Source: Thermincola carboxydiphila
GTDB taxonomy: Bacteria > Bacillota > Thermincolia > Thermincolales > UBA2595
Direction of reading: 5' to 3'
Length of the DNA: 64,000 bases
Assembly (NCBI GenBank): GCA_016841045.1
Contig: JAENZX010000009.1
Coordinates: forward strand, 54,431-118,430
Made by a program: the position numbers and the translations under genes. The notes under the pieces were generated by a model. It had not been told where the DNA came from, made no database searches, and saw only the letters and a program-made list of their open reading frames with translations. Position 1 is the stretch's first letter. Every line of letters begins with the position of its first letter. Shown here piece by piece: positions 33,737 to 43,872 of the stretch.

Positions 33737-34138
33737 TTAAGCTTTTGGTACACGAATTGTGAGTTTACCGTTTTCAAAGGACACTTTGGCTGCTTCTGAT
33801 TTAACCTTAGCAGGAAGAGCACACATTTTGGTAAATTTACTCCAGCAGAACTCTTTAGCCCCTTCCTTCTGCTTTTCAAGTGAAGTTTGTCCGGTAACAA
33901 TAACGCTGTCCGGACGAAGAGCTACATCAACAGTATCTTTGACGGCGTTGGGAATTTCACCTGCAATAATTACTTCGTTATCCTTCTCAGAAACGCTCAA
34001 GGCTATATTTGCATTTGTCATTTTTTGATTGTGAAATTCCTGGGAAAACATCTTCAAAAACTCAGAAAAGAGGCTATCCATATCTTCATATAGCCTTGTA
34101 ACCTGTTTGAAAGGATCCCACTTCACCATATCAGACAT
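33737..34138 (-). CDS. Hsp20/alpha-crystallin small heat-shock protein
   Basis: A 133-residue protein with WDPFKQVTRLYEDMDSLFSE at the N-terminus and an alpha-crystallin domain (ALSVSEKDNEVIIAGEIPNA onward) ending in GKLTIRVPKA. It should be an ATP-independent holdase. A divergent feature is two Cys residues in EFCWSKFTKMCALP where most family members have none. AAAGGAGGG precedes the ATG. No heat-shock operator was identified upstream. Confidence 0.85.
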   Translation of the reverse strand: MSDMVKWDPFKQVTRLYEDMDSLFSEFLKMFSQEFHNQKMTNANIALSVSEKDNEVIIAGEIPNAVKDTVDVALRPDSVIVTGQTSLEKQKEGAKEFCWSKFTKMCALPAKVKSEAAKVSFENGKLTIRVPKA

Positions 34139-34213
34139 TGTACTCCCTCCTTTTCACTAAATATTATGTTCTTAACATAAAATATGTGAAAAACAGAGGT
34201 TAGGTGAAAAAAT

Positions 34214-34234
34214 AGTGGGTAGCGGGTAGTGAGT
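34214..34234. repeat. Heptamer array (AGTGGGT-like, three copies)
   Basis: AGTGGGT, AGCGGGT and AGTGAGT follow one another in the gap between the Hsp20 and phosphatase genes. The same kind of heptamer array occurs at 53647-53706. Confidence 0.5.
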
Positions 34235-34251
34235 TTTATTATTTCAATACT

Positions 34252-34890
34252 TTATACATAATTGAGTAGAACGGAAAATTCGGGAAGCCAAATGTGAGGT
34301 TTACAGGCCTGAAGCACCTCCGCCGGATGCAGACTCCATTCCACAACAGCACTGGTGACACCTGCACTATTGGCACACATAATATCATAAGGACTGTCCC
34401 CAACCATTATTACATCGTCATTGAAACCGGATACTCCTAAAAGTTCCATGGCCTTTAAAACTGGTTCCGGGTCTGGTTTATGCTTTTCTGTATCTTCAAA
34501 GGCAACACAAACATCAAAGTAATCTTCAAGTTGGAATAAACCCAACCCCCGGTATGCCAGTCTTTTGATTTTTGAGGTAACAACTGCGGTAAGGATACCT
34601 TTTTTCTTCAATTCTTTTAAAGTTTCAGGAACCTGGGGAAAGACTTCTGTTAAATTATCATGTTTAACTGCGCTGTACTCACGATATGTCTCGACCATAG
34701 CCTCAGCCTTAAGGGGATTAAGATTCTCCATAATCTCCACAAGGGGTTGGCCGAAGTACCTATATAACTGGCTATCTGCCATATCCTTATCCATATGGGT
34801 TTTGATTGTATATTTAAGAGATTCCAGCACCAGGTTGTTTGTATTCAAAAGAGTCCCATCAAGATCAAAAAGAAGGCATTTTGTACTCAT
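34252..34890 (-). CDS. HAD-superfamily phosphatase (PpaX/phosphoglycolate phosphatase-like)
   Basis: A 212-residue HAD hydrolase with motif I LLFDLDGTLLNT, motif II Thr/Ser in AVVTSKIK, motif III Lys in HKPDPEPVLKAM and motif IV GDSPYDI. Length and sequence match PpaX, which removes the pyrophosphate made by HPr phosphatase, but phosphoglycolate phosphatases look alike. The second ATG (34890) is used because GGAGG lies six bases before it. It follows the protease gene on the same strand by 53 bases. Confidence 0.85.
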   Translation of the reverse strand: MSTKCLLFDLDGTLLNTNNLVLESLKYTIKTHMDKDMADSQLYRYFGQPLVEIMENLNPLKAEAMVETYREYSAVKHDNLTEVFPQVPETLKELKKKGILTAVVTSKIKRLAYRGLGLFQLEDYFDVCVAFEDTEKHKPDPEPVLKAMELLGVSGFNDDVIMVGDSPYDIMCANSAGVTSAVVEWSLHPAEVLQACKPHIWLPEFSVLLNYV

Positions 34891-34943
34891 TTTCATCCTC
34901 CAAAAGTTTCTGCTTATCTCTTTTTTGATACAGTTTTCGGTTT

Positions 34944-37900
34944 CTATGATTTAGCAGCCGTGAAACGTGTAGTCAGATTATATGCTTGCACTGACGAGTT
35001 ACCAAGATAATCGAATGTCTTAATAAAATAGTACCCCGGAGATCGTATTGACACTGATGCATATTCTTTTTCGCCAACCATTGATTGATCGCTTTTGGCC
35101 AGCAGTTTTCCGGAACTGTCATATATCTCAAGAACCCCATCAATATCAGGTGGCACAGTTAAATCTGCACTAAATACCCCTGCTCCGGGAAGGTAGAGTT
35201 TATACCAGTCGACATCTTCAGTTCCCATCAAGGTAGGTGTTATACTACTGCCCGCCTTTAAAGGGCGTGCTTTTTTTAAAGTACTATTATCTTCCCATTT
35301 ATCAGGTTTTACTTTAAAGGGCCTGATACTAACACTATACTTACTGCCGGCTTTTCCGCTACCTCCAACAACTAAGAAATACCTTCCCGGTTTTGAAGGT
35401 TGGAATACACCTGTATCAGTCTGGCCTTTTCCACCTCCGTTTATTATTGTAACAACCTCAATCTCTGATGCGTCCGAATCTGAAGAATTTGTTAAATTAT
35501 TTGAAACTGGTGCCTTTTCACTTTCAGCCGGATTGCTGGCCTGTTCACTCAATATTACCGCTGAAGTATCCAACTCTTTATCTGGTGTCAACGTAATTAT
35601 AAGCGGTTCGGTTTTTTCAAGATTAATTACATAACCGTCAATGTCAGCTAACGGATAAATCGTACCACTTTTTACCTCTCCCAAGGCGAGAGCAACCGCA
35701 CCTGAACGCGTGTCATTTATTTCCTCATCAATAAATTGAAAGGACGAGAATCCACATTCAAGCTCGTAACTTCCACTTATCTTTTTTATTGAACTATTTA
35801 CCTCTATATAATATTTTCCGGGAAAAACTTTGAATTCCGACTCTATTATATTACTAAGGCCAGAACCAGTTCCAAATTCACGGCTGAATCCCGTAGAATT
35901 GTTCCCTATCAGTTCCATATTTTCGTTGTAGATGTTAATATCACACCATATATTATCTGGCCGCCGGAAATTAACCTTAAGAATGCCGGTATCTGATATA
36001 TCAACAGAGTACCAGTCAATATCTGTTGTTGTGTCAAAATTCCCAATCACTCTTTGACCCAAATCTAATGAAACAGCTGAATTGGAATTATTGTTAGGTT
36101 CAAAACTATCCGGCTTAAGATCATAAGGAGAAACAATAACTGTGTAACTACCGTTAAATGACCCTCCACCAATATCATAAACTTTTATAAAATAATTACG
36201 TTGGCGGGACTTAGGAAGAACAATTACCCCCTCTTCACTGCCGCCAATACCTGTATTATTGATAGACTGGTAAAACCAGTCGGTATAATCGTTAAACTCC
36301 CCATCACTCTCATCATAATTGGCCACACTTTCAATTTCAACAGCCAGGTCTAACCCTTCAGGAGTTTTCGCCCGAACTGTGTATATTTTTCCTGGAAGTT
36401 CTATCTTATACCAATCCTGATCCCATTGACTGGAAATAGTTCCCGAAACCTGGATGCCTATTGGTATTTTTCGTGCTGTTTCGTATGAATTATTTGGTTC
36501 GTTTACATCTTTAATGAGATCAGAACGGGGAATCGCCCAGGCTGTTACCGTATATTCACGTTCAGACCACCTAAAATGATTACCGAACACTTTTATGTAA
36601 TAATCCCCCTCCATTAGGTCTGTAACAAGACCATGGACAGCTTCCGCAACCTTATATTGAACGGGATTTAAATCAGAGTTGAAAGATGCTAATAATTTTC
36701 CATTCTTATCATATATTTCGACTCCCGGACTTACTTTGCCAGCCGGAAGCACCTCAACCTGAAGATGTCCGCTTTGGGGAACGTTAATCTTAAACCAATC
36801 CTGATCACTGCCAAAGTGTATTTTTTCTTGAACCGGGACACCGGAGGTCAAGGAAACAGCCTTATCCGCAGAACTGTTTGAGTCATCGATACGGGATAGT
36901 GAAATTGTCATCGCTTTGTCCACATTAATCTTGCCATGGCCGTATTTTGTATCCCATCCGCTATCGCCAAGATCGGTAGCAGATACTTCGATTATCTGCC
37001 TGATTTCGTCATTAGTCAGCTTTGGATTTTTTGTAAGTAGTAATGCCGCCAAGCCGGCAACCATTGGGGAAGCCATTGAAGTCCCGCTCATCTCCGTATA
37101 TGTAGAGCCTTTATATGGATCCCAGAAGGTACTGTATATGTCTTCTCCCGGTGCACAAATATCAATAAGCGGACCATAGCTCGAAAACTCCGATATATTA
37201 TTCTTATTATCTATTGCAGAGACAGCAATTACCCTGGAAACTGCGGCAGGATAGCTGACTTCTTCAGATGCCCAGTTTCCCGCTGCAGCTACAAGGACAA
37301 CACCTTTTTTGTAAGCATAATCAATGGCCTCATTTAAAACCTCCGATTTAGAATAACTGCCAAAACTCATGTTAATAACTCTGGCACCGTGATCAACAGC
37401 CCAGATAATACCATTGCTTATAGAGACATCACTGCCTTCATTACCGTCAAACACTTTGACCGGCATTACTTTAACCGGAGCCATTCCGGCAACACCGGCA
37501 ATACCAGTCTTATTGTTTGTCAAAGCACTGATTATACCGGCAATATGAGTACCATGACCATCACTATCTCTACTGCTTTTAAGAGGATTAAGCATATTAA
37601 TTCCAGAGACAAGACGTGTCCTAAGATCCGGATGATTCACATCTACACCTGTATCAAGAACAGCCACAATGACAGGTTTAGCTCCGCTTCCTGTAGGTGC
37701 TGTGCTCCACGTTTTATTCCCGTTTACACTATTCAAAGCCCACTGTCTTTTAAACTGTGGGTCATTGGGAAGGCCAAAAGTCCTGTAGATATAATTAGGC
37801 TGAGCACGGGCCACAGAATCCTCCTGCTGAAGCTTCCTTATGATATCGGCAAAATTTTTATTGTCATTTTGATTGTTAAATGATGCCAGAACATATTCTG

Positions 37901-38135
37901 TTCGGGGTAAACGCTGAATGAAATTCAACCGGTATTTTTTTAAGATTCTTTTCTCTTCCTGAGCACCACCCTTTACTTTTAACAGTAATTGGCCATCTTT
38001 AAACCCTTTGCTGCCATCCAATGAAGTCACAACGACCGGATTAGGAGCGGCTGACAATGCCGGTGGAACAAGTAGGTTCATAATTAATACAAAAATAAGT
38101 ACACACTTCAGAATCTTAGACTCCCTCATACTCAT
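34944..38135 (-). CDS. Secreted subtilisin-like serine protease with five PPC-type repeats
   Basis: A 1063-residue S8 peptidase. A signal peptide (VLIFVLIMNLLVPPALSA) is followed by an inhibitor-like propeptide to about residue 125, then the catalytic domain with Asp in VAVLDTGVDVNHPD, His in DGHGTHIAGI and Ser in MSGTSMASPMVAG. After residue ~420 come five beta-sandwich repeats of the pre-peptidase C-terminal type, each with a DWYKI-like core (DQDWFKI, DQDWYKI, DIDWYSV, DIDGYVI, DVDWYKL). It is probably a cell-surface or secreted protease. GGGGG precedes the ATG. There is no sorting signal. Confidence 0.9.
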   Translation of the reverse strand: MSMRESKILKCVLIFVLIMNLLVPPALSAAPNPVVVTSLDGSKGFKDGQLLLKVKGGAQEEKRILKKYRLNFIQRLPRTEYVLASFNNQNDNKNFADIIRKLQQEDSVARAQPNYIYRTFGLPNDPQFKRQWALNSVNGNKTWSTAPTGSGAKPVIVAVLDTGVDVNHPDLRTRLVSGINMLNPLKSSRDSDGHGTHIAGIISALTNNKTGIAGVAGMAPVKVMPVKVFDGNEGSDVSISNGIIWAVDHGARVINMSFGSYSKSEVLNEAIDYAYKKGVVLVAAAGNWASEEVSYPAAVSRVIAVSAIDNKNNISEFSSYGPLIDICAPGEDIYSTFWDPYKGSTYTEMSGTSMASPMVAGLAALLLTKNPKLTNDEIRQIIEVSATDLGDSGWDTKYGHGKINVDKAMTISLSRIDDSNSSADKAVSLTSGVPVQEKIHFGSDQDWFKINVPQSGHLQVEVLPAGKVSPGVEIYDKNGKLLASFNSDLNPVQYKVAEAVHGLVTDLMEGDYYIKVFGNHFRWSEREYTVTAWAIPRSDLIKDVNEPNNSYETARKIPIGIQVSGTISSQWDQDWYKIELPGKIYTVRAKTPEGLDLAVEIESVANYDESDGEFNDYTDWFYQSINNTGIGGSEEGVIVLPKSRQRNYFIKVYDIGGGSFNGSYTVIVSPYDLKPDSFEPNNNSNSAVSLDLGQRVIGNFDTTTDIDWYSVDISDTGILKVNFRRPDNIWCDINIYNENMELIGNNSTGFSREFGTGSGLSNIIESEFKVFPGKYYIEVNSSIKKISGSYELECGFSSFQFIDEEINDTRSGAVALALGEVKSGTIYPLADIDGYVINLEKTEPLIITLTPDKELDTSAVILSEQASNPAESEKAPVSNNLTNSSDSDASEIEVVTIINGGGKGQTDTGVFQPSKPGRYFLVVGGSGKAGSKYSVSIRPFKVKPDKWEDNSTLKKARPLKAGSSITPTLMGTEDVDWYKLYLPGAGVFSADLTVPPDIDGVLEIYDSSGKLLAKSDQSMVGEKEYASVSIRSPGYYFIKTFDYLGNSSVQAYNLTTRFTAAKS

Positions 38136-38472
38136 GCTTCCCCCGCCTCAAATTAATTTCTATGTATTTTTTAAGCCCCTTTAAACCTTTAAATAAAATT
38201 GGCTAAAAATAACAATTCCACGCAGTGGTTTGAAAAACCTTTACGAATTTTTAAAAATAGTTGATAGTGCCAAATAACAGTTGAATACTTGGGATGAATA
38301 CACAGCGACAGAAAATGTTTATGAAATACGAAGAACCTTTAGAACTATGTTCCTGAGGGATAGAGGACAAAAAAACAAGCTACCCGTTGAGATTTCAGGG
38401 CAGCTTACATATATTGATAAATTCTGATATCATATTAATTTTAGTATGGTTTGCGGAGTCTGCTGTCAACTC
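38136..38472. other. Intergenic region between pyk and the protease
   Basis: 337 bases containing the pyk terminator (38369-38406) and an AT-rich stretch that should hold the protease promoter. No strong -35/-10 pair and no ORF were found. Confidence 0.5.
38369..38406 (-). terminator. Terminator after pyk
   Basis: On the minus strand AAGCTGCCC pairs with GGGTAGCTT (one mismatch), followed by GTTTTTTTG. Confidence 0.75.
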
Positions 38473-40224
38473 TTACAGCACTTTTGCAACTCCCTTATAA
38501 ATCAATCCTCTAGCGCCATCCACAGTAATAATGTCACCTGTTTTAAGTATGGATGTTGCACCATCTACTCCCACTATAACCGGGATTCCTATATTCAGCC
38601 CGACTATGGCGGCATGGGATGTAAGACCGCCAGCCTCTGTAATTACTGCGGCTGCTTTTTCCATTGCCGGAACAAAATCTCGCTCAGTAGAAATAGTTAC
38701 TAGGATATCTCCTGGTTCAATGTTTGCATTAGCATCCTTAGCTGTACGCACAACCTTTACAGTTCCTGTAACTGCATGAGTTCCTATACCTGCTCCTCTG
38801 GCTACAACATCCCCGACAATATGTACCTTCAGAAGATTGGTGGTTCCCGGGACTCCTACTGGGATACCCGCTGTGATTACAACAAGATCACCGTTTTTAA
38901 TATAATTAGCGGCCAAAGCGGTTTCTACAGCAGCTGAAATCATTTCGTCAGTGCCCCGTGTCTCTGAAACCAAAAGAGGCATAACTCCCCAGACAAGTGT
39001 CATTTTCCTGATAACGTCCATTTTAGGGGTAACTGCAATAATACGCGCTTTCGGTCGGTATTTGGAAACCATTCTTGCCGTATGCCCTGATTTGGTGGAT
39101 GTTATAATAGCTGTTGCACCAAGATAAAGAGCAGTGGTGCAGGTAGCATGACTTATGGCATCTGTAACAGTTCTTGTTGGCGAAATTTCCTTTCGCCCGA
39201 GTATTTCCTCAAACCCTAGTGCACGCTCGGTTCTAATACCAATTCGATTCATCATGGCAACAGCCTCAACAGGGTATTTGCCTGAAGCTGTTTCGCCTGA
39301 AAGCATCACCGCATCAGTCCCGTCAAAAATAGCGTTAGCTACATCTGTTGCTTCAGCTCTTGTTGGTCTGGGGTTATTTATCATTGAATCAAGCATTTGC
39401 GTTGCAGTAATAACAGGTTTACCAACTTCGTTGCACTTTTGGATTATCATCTTCTGAATAAGCGGAACTTCTTCTGTAGGGATTTCAACCCCCATGTCAC
39501 CCCTGGCAACCATGACACCATCAGCCACTTTGATTATTTCATCAATGTTGGCAACCCCCTGATGGTTTTCTATCTTGGCGATAATCTGAATACTTGTATC
39601 ACTTAACTCCAGGACTTTTCTTACAGCCAGGACATCTGTAGCTGTACGCACAAAGGAAGCTGCAATAAAATCGAACTGATGGGCAACTGCAAATCCTATA
39701 TCGGCAATGTCCTTTTCTGTAACTGCTGGTAGATTGACAACCACTCCTGGAATATTAACATTCTTTCTGCTCCCGATTACCCCGCCATTAACAACCCGGC
39801 AATTTATTTCAGTACCATCTAAAGATATAACTTCAAGTTCTACCAGTCCATCTGCCAATAAGATCTTTGTCCCAGGGGAAGCATCATTGGGAAGCCCCTT
39901 ATAGCTGATGGACAGCCTCTCTGCCGTACCTTTAACTTCTTCTGTAGTAAGGGTTATTGTATTACCTGTAGTAAGGGTTATTGTATCAGTTTCCAAAATT
40001 CCGGTCCTTATTTCAGGTCCCTTGGTATCAAGCATTATGCCTATAATAGTACCCATTTCCCCGGCTGCCTGCCTCACCATTTCCACACGTTTGGCATGTT
40101 CTTCATGAGTACCATGGGAAAAATTCAACCTTGCAACATTCATTCCATTACTAATCATCTTTTTAATGGTCTCTATAGAATCAGCGGCAGGGCCTAAGGT
40201 ACAAACAATTTTAGTACGTCGCAA
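38473..40224 (-). CDS. pyk: Pyruvate kinase with C-terminal PEP-utilising domain
   Basis: A 583-residue enzyme making pyruvate and ATP from phosphoenolpyruvate and ADP. It starts MRRTKIVCTLGPA at TTG 40222-40224, seven bases after GAGGTGG. The TIM barrel carries MLDTKGPEIRTG, FIAASFVRTA, the catalytic Lys region IIAKIENHQG and MVARGDMGVEIP; the B domain inserts near residue 75. The last ~100 residues (GGLTSHAAIVGLNIGIPVIV) are the extra PEP-utiliser-like domain of Bacillus-type enzymes. A 24-base tandem duplication lies in the B domain at 39942-39986. It follows pfkA by 16 bases. Confidence 0.95.
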   Translation of the reverse strand: MRRTKIVCTLGPAADSIETIKKMISNGMNVARLNFSHGTHEEHAKRVEMVRQAAGEMGTIIGIMLDTKGPEIRTGILETDTITLTTGNTITLTTEEVKGTAERLSISYKGLPNDASPGTKILLADGLVELEVISLDGTEINCRVVNGGVIGSRKNVNIPGVVVNLPAVTEKDIADIGFAVAHQFDFIAASFVRTATDVLAVRKVLELSDTSIQIIAKIENHQGVANIDEIIKVADGVMVARGDMGVEIPTEEVPLIQKMIIQKCNEVGKPVITATQMLDSMINNPRPTRAEATDVANAIFDGTDAVMLSGETASGKYPVEAVAMMNRIGIRTERALGFEEILGRKEISPTRTVTDAISHATCTTALYLGATAIITSTKSGHTARMVSKYRPKARIIAVTPKMDVIRKMTLVWGVMPLLVSETRGTDEMISAAVETALAANYIKNGDLVVITAGIPVGVPGTTNLLKVHIVGDVVARGAGIGTHAVTGTVKVVRTAKDANANIEPGDILVTISTERDFVPAMEKAAAVITEAGGLTSHAAIVGLNIGIPVIVGVDGATSILKTGDIITVDGARGLIYKGVAKVL

Positions 40225-40240
40225 TTGATAACCACCTCTT

Positions 40241-41203
40241 TTATATAGCCAAGATACTGGCAAGTTCGTAGACAGATTTATCTATGTTTTTTTCTTGGCT
40301 TAAAGCATAGTCTATGTCAAAATCCTTAAGCTGACCTGAAATAATGCCAACCATTTTATTATCCTGGCCGTCCATGAGCAAGTCAACTGCCATAGCTCCC
40401 ATTCTGCTGGCAATTGTCCTGTCAAATGCAGTAGGTGTGCCACCACGCTGAATATGGCCCAGAATCGTTATTTTAGTGTCAAAACCGGTTTTATCCTTAA
40501 TGGCTTTACCTATTTCCATGGCGCTGCCCGCACCCTCAGCTACGACAATGATACTGTGGAGTTTACCTCTTTGATAGCCTCTCCATAGTTTTTCAGTAAC
40601 TTCGTCAAGGTTAACCTTTATCTCAGGAATCAGTATTGTTTCCGCTCCACCTGCCAACCCTGCATCCAACGCAATAGCACCCGAGTTTCTTCCCATTACT
40701 TCTACTACGTATGTTCTCTCATGAGATGTTGCAGTATCTCTTATTTTGTTTATTGCATCAACAACATTATTTACAGCTGTATCAAAACCAATTGAGTAGT
40801 CTGTGCAAGGGATATCGTTATCAATTGTTCCTGGTACTCCAATAAACCTGACCCCAAATTCGTGACTTAATGCCTGAGCCCCTCTAAACGATCCGTCGCC
40901 TCCTATTATTACAAGCCCTTCAATCCCCTGAGCACGTAAGTTTTGTGCTGCTTTTCCCCTTCCTTCGGGTGTTCTGAAGGTCTCTGATCTGGCTGTTCTT
41001 AAGACGGTACCTCCCCGATGGATAATGTCAGCAACTGAACTTAAATTCATCTCTCTGAATTCACCGGCTATAAGACCAGAATAACCCCTCTCTATGCCTA
41101 CTACTTCCAGACCGTGAAATATAGATTTTCTAACTATGGCCCTGATAGCAGCATTCATACCAGGTGCATCCCCGCCGCTGGTAAGTACACCGAGTTTCTT
41201 CAA
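40241..41203 (-). CDS. pfkA: ATP-dependent 6-phosphofructokinase
   Basis: A 320-residue enzyme phosphorylating fructose 6-phosphate. The ATP-type GGDGSFRGA (rather than GGDD of PPi enzymes), the catalytic PGTIDNDIP and the substrate-binding MGRNSG are present. Length matches bacterial PfkA. It has its own promoter (41250-41277) and is followed closely by pyk, the usual glycolytic pair in Firmicutes. Confidence 0.95.
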   Translation of the reverse strand: MKKLGVLTSGGDAPGMNAAIRAIVRKSIFHGLEVVGIERGYSGLIAGEFREMNLSSVADIIHRGGTVLRTARSETFRTPEGRGKAAQNLRAQGIEGLVIIGGDGSFRGAQALSHEFGVRFIGVPGTIDNDIPCTDYSIGFDTAVNNVVDAINKIRDTATSHERTYVVEVMGRNSGAIALDAGLAGGAETILIPEIKVNLDEVTEKLWRGYQRGKLHSIIVVAEGAGSAMEIGKAIKDKTGFDTKITILGHIQRGGTPTAFDRTIASRMGAMAVDLLMDGQDNKMVGIISGQLKDFDIDYALSQEKNIDKSVYELASILAI

Positions 41204-41249
41204 ACTAACGCCTCCTTTATCTTCGAAAGAAGAGCAAAATCAAACTCTA

Positions 41250-41277
41250 ATTATACTAAAGTGAATGTAGCTGTAAA
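41250..41277 (-). promoter_or_regulatory. Promoter of pfkA-pyk
   Basis: On the minus strand TTTACA (41272-41277), 16-base spacer, perfect TATAAT (41250-41255). The start should be near 41243, about 40 bases before pfkA. Confidence 0.7.
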
Positions 41278-41312
41278 GGCTGTCTGAAAAGTTTTTCTTT
41301 TCGGACAGCCTT
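41276..41312. terminator. Hairpin between accA and pfkA
   Basis: AAGGCTGTC-TGAAAAG and CTTTTCG-GACAGCCTT form a 15-bp stem with one mismatch around a short loop. No clear U-tract follows on the minus strand, so it may be a partial terminator or a processing site downstream of accA. Confidence 0.45.
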
Positions 41313-41339
41313 CTTATATATGCGCTCACATTTTGTATT

Positions 41340-42299
41340 TTATCCTGAAATGTAATGCCCTATGCTACGAAATTTATCATATCTCTTTTCCAAGACTGTT
41401 TCAATGGGCTGCTGCTTTAAATTATTCAATGCCTTTTGCAGGCTATCAGCAAGTGTCCCTGCAATTTTCTGGAGATCTTTATGAGCTCCCCCTATCGGCT
41501 CTGGAATCACTTCATCAATAATTCCAAGAGATAGTATGTCTTTAGACGTCATCTTCATCATGACAGCAGCATCTTGTGCCTTGGTTGAGTCTTTCCATAA
41601 GATTGAAGCAAATACTTCTGGAGAGCTGACAGAATAAACTGCATTCTCCAGCATGGAAACATGATCAGCAACAGCAATAGCCAGCGCCCCTCCACTGCCG
41701 CCTTCACCAATAACTGTTGCAATTACCGGAACTCTTAGGGCCATCATCTTTGTCAGGTTAGTGGCAATTGCCAATGCCTCACCACGCTCTTCAGCGCCTA
41801 TACCTGGATAGGCTCCGGGTGTATCTACAAAGGTAATTATCGGACGATTAAATTTTTCGGCCTGTTCCATCAACCGCAGAGCCTTTCGGTACCCTTCCGG
41901 ATGCGGCATACCAAAATTTCTGACCAGATTTTCCTTGGTATCCTTACCCTTAGCGTGTCCAATAACAGTCACAGGCTGTCCCTTAAACCGCGCAATACCG
42001 CCGATTATAGCAGGGTCATCGCCATAAAAACGATCACCGTGAAGTTCCATAAATCCTTCGAATATCATCTTTATGTAATCAATCGTAGCCGGACGCTCGG
42101 GATGTCGTGCAATCATTACGCTCTGCCAGGGAGTCAGATTACCATAAATACTTTTTTTAAGGGTTTCAACCTTTTTCTGAAGGGTTTGTACTTCTTCCGA
42201 AAGGTCTATCTCTTTTTCTTTACTAAAAGTCTGTAGTTCTTCAATTTTGGCTTCAAGCTCCAAAATCGGTTTTTCAAATTCAAGAATTACATTAGCCAT
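41340..42299 (-). CDS. accA: Acetyl-CoA carboxylase carboxyltransferase subunit alpha
   Basis: A 319-residue subunit with [20 protein letters not shown] at the N-terminus and the crotonase-fold core [20 protein letters not shown] plus [11 protein letters not shown]. With AccD it transfers CO2 from biotin to acetyl-CoA to give malonyl-CoA. The ATG at 42297-42299 has GGAGGT seven bases before it and overlaps the accD stop by 8 bp, indicating coupling. Confidence 0.95.
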   Translation of the reverse strand: MANVILEFEKPILELEAKIEELQTFSKEKEIDLSEEVQTLQKKVETLKKSIYGNLTPWQSVMIARHPERPATIDYIKMIFEGFMELHGDRFYGDDPAIIGGIARFKGQPVTVIGHAKGKDTKENLVRNFGMPHPEGYRKALRLMEQAEKFNRPIITFVDTPGAYPGIGAEERGEALAIATNLTKMMALRVPVIATVIGEGGSGGALAIAVADHVSMLENAVYSVSSPEVFASILWKDSTKAQDAAVMMKMTSKDILSLGIIDEVIPEPIGGAHKDLQKIAGTLADSLQKALNNLKQQPIETVLEKRYDKFRSIGHYISG

Positions 42300-43152
42300 T
42301 TTCAGAACCTCCGCTGACATGTAAATCTAGCAATGCTGCAAGAGTTTCTCTCATTTGTGTCCTAGTTACAACCATATCAATAAATCCATGCTTGAGCAAA
42401 AACTCAGCGGTCTGAAAGCCTTCAGGCAGTGTCTGTCTGATGGTCTGTTCTATTACCCTTGGACCTGTAAATCCAATTACAGCCCCAGGTTCAGCTAAAA
42501 CAATGTCACCCATCGAAGCAAAGCTTGCAGTAACCCCGCCTGTTGTTGGATCAGTGAATACTGAAATGTACAAAATACCGGCTTCATGCAGCCTTGCTAA
42601 AGCGCCGCACGTTTTGGCCATCTGCATCAGGGAGATAATTCCCTCCTGCATCCTAGCCCCCCCTGACGCGGCAAAAATAATCAGGGGTACACGCCTTTCA
42701 ATAGCCCTCTCGATAGCCCGGGCAACTTTTTCGCCAACCACAGAACCCATACTTCCCATAACAAAACCTGCATCCATTACGCCTATTACGACGGGTTTCC
42801 CCTCAATGGCTGCCTCACCTGTTACTATTGCCTCTTTTAGTTTTGTAGCTTCCTGGGTTTTGGCGAGTTTAGCCGGATAGTCTGCAAATGATAGTGGATT
42901 AGTGGAAGTAAGGTCGGCATCTATTTCAACAAAAGTTCCTTCATCAACAGTCGCTTTAATTCTTTCACGCGCGCCCATTCTAAAGGAATAACCACATTTT
43001 ACACAAGTTTTTAAGTATTTTTCCAGTTCTTTACTGTATAATATCTCATTACACTCCGGACATTTCTGCCATAAACCTTCAGGTATGTCTTTTCTTGCCG
43101 TATCAGCATGGACCGTAACATACTTAGGCTTACGAAACAAATCCTTAAACAT
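42292..43152 (-). CDS. accD: Acetyl-CoA carboxylase carboxyltransferase subunit beta
   Basis: A 286-residue subunit with an N-terminal zinc ribbon ([18 protein letters not shown], then CVKC) and the carboxyltransferase domain ([32 protein letters not shown]). The zinc ribbon can also bind its own mRNA in other bacteria. GAGGTG lies upstream of the ATG. The biotin carrier and biotin carboxylase genes are not in the window. Confidence 0.95.
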   Translation of the reverse strand: MFKDLFRKPKYVTVHADTARKDIPEGLWQKCPECNEILYSKELEKYLKTCVKCGYSFRMGARERIKATVDEGTFVEIDADLTSTNPLSFADYPAKLAKTQEATKLKEAIVTGEAAIEGKPVVIGVMDAGFVMGSMGSVVGEKVARAIERAIERRVPLIIFAASGGARMQEGIISLMQMAKTCGALARLHEAGILYISVFTDPTTGGVTASFASMGDIVLAEPGAVIGFTGPRVIEQTIRQTLPEGFQTAEFLLKHGFIDMVVTRTQMRETLAALLDLHVSGGSENG

Positions 43153-43224
43153 TAAAAGATTTACACCTCAGTTCTATATCGCTTAAAACACAATGACCTT
43201 GCGGTATTAACCGCAGGTCGCCAG

Positions 43225-43422
43225 TTATCTCACATATTCGCTTAAAATTTCCATCGCTTCATCCACTTCAGATTCCGGTACAAGAATTTCTACAGCGTTT
43301 GAGTCGCCACCATGCGGCAGTCCAATGTTACGCAGTTGAACTAAAAGCCCCTCACCACTTAAAACTTTTTGCAAAGTTTCAGCTGCTGACCTGCTTGGCG
43401 CTATGTACACAACTGTCCACAT
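43225..43422 (-). CDS. Small DUF2007-like protein
   Basis: A 65-residue protein (MWTVVYIAPSRSAAETLQKV start; PESEVDEAMEILSEYVR end) resembling the small alpha/beta DUF2007 'putative signal-transducing' family. An excellent GAAGGAGGT precedes the ATG. It stands between mtrB and accD on the same strand, so it may be co-transcribed with the acc genes. Its biochemical role is unknown. Confidence 0.75.
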   Translation of the reverse strand: MWTVVYIAPSRSAAETLQKVLSGEGLLVQLRNIGLPHGGDSNAVEILVPESEVDEAMEILSEYVR

Positions 43423-43551
43423 GTGCCGACCTCCTTCTAATGGTTTAGACTACGAAGAAAAATAAGTATAGTCTTATCACGATTATAATTATATATTCCG
43501 ATTAATCAAACTAAAAACAAAAAAACAGAGTGAATCACCTAAGAATCAGGT

Positions 43552-43779
43552 CTATATACCTGATTCAGTCGTGCCATGCTTTGTAAAAATCTGGGCTCTT
43601 CCCCTAATCTTAATAGCAGAAGTATGCTCAGTAAACTGGGCAATCATTACTTCACCCTTGTCTAGTTTCTCAGTATGATGAAATTTGGTATCCTGTCCGC
43701 GGGTAAGCCCTATAATGTTAACTCCATTCTCCAAGGCTTTTATAACTATGTAATCGCCGATTACATTTTGATTGTTCAC
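43552..43779 (-). CDS. mtrB: trp RNA-binding attenuation protein (TRAP)
   Basis: A 75-residue protein nearly collinear with Bacillus [44 protein letters not shown] and [15 protein letters not shown] forms an 11-subunit ring that binds GAG/UAG triplets in trp leader RNA when loaded with tryptophan. The residues contacting tryptophan and RNA lie in these conserved segments. The start is GTG at 43777-43779 after GGGGGGA. No trp operon or anti-TRAP gene is in the window. Confidence 0.92.
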   Translation of the reverse strand: MNNQNVIGDYIVIKALENGVNIIGLTRGQDTKFHHTEKLDKGEVMIAQFTEHTSAIKIRGRAQIFTKHGTTESGI

Positions 43780-43872
43780 ATTATTCCCCCCACTTTTGCA
43801 TTAAGCAAAGTTATGATACCACAATTTAAATAATTTTGCAAGAAATGCCTAAACCACAAGGATTTGCAACAC

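Noticed and set aside
43519..43575. Terminator after mtrB
   Set aside because: A hairpin overlaps the stop codon and a T-run follows, but they are separated by about 20 bases, so the arrangement is not a normal intrinsic terminator.
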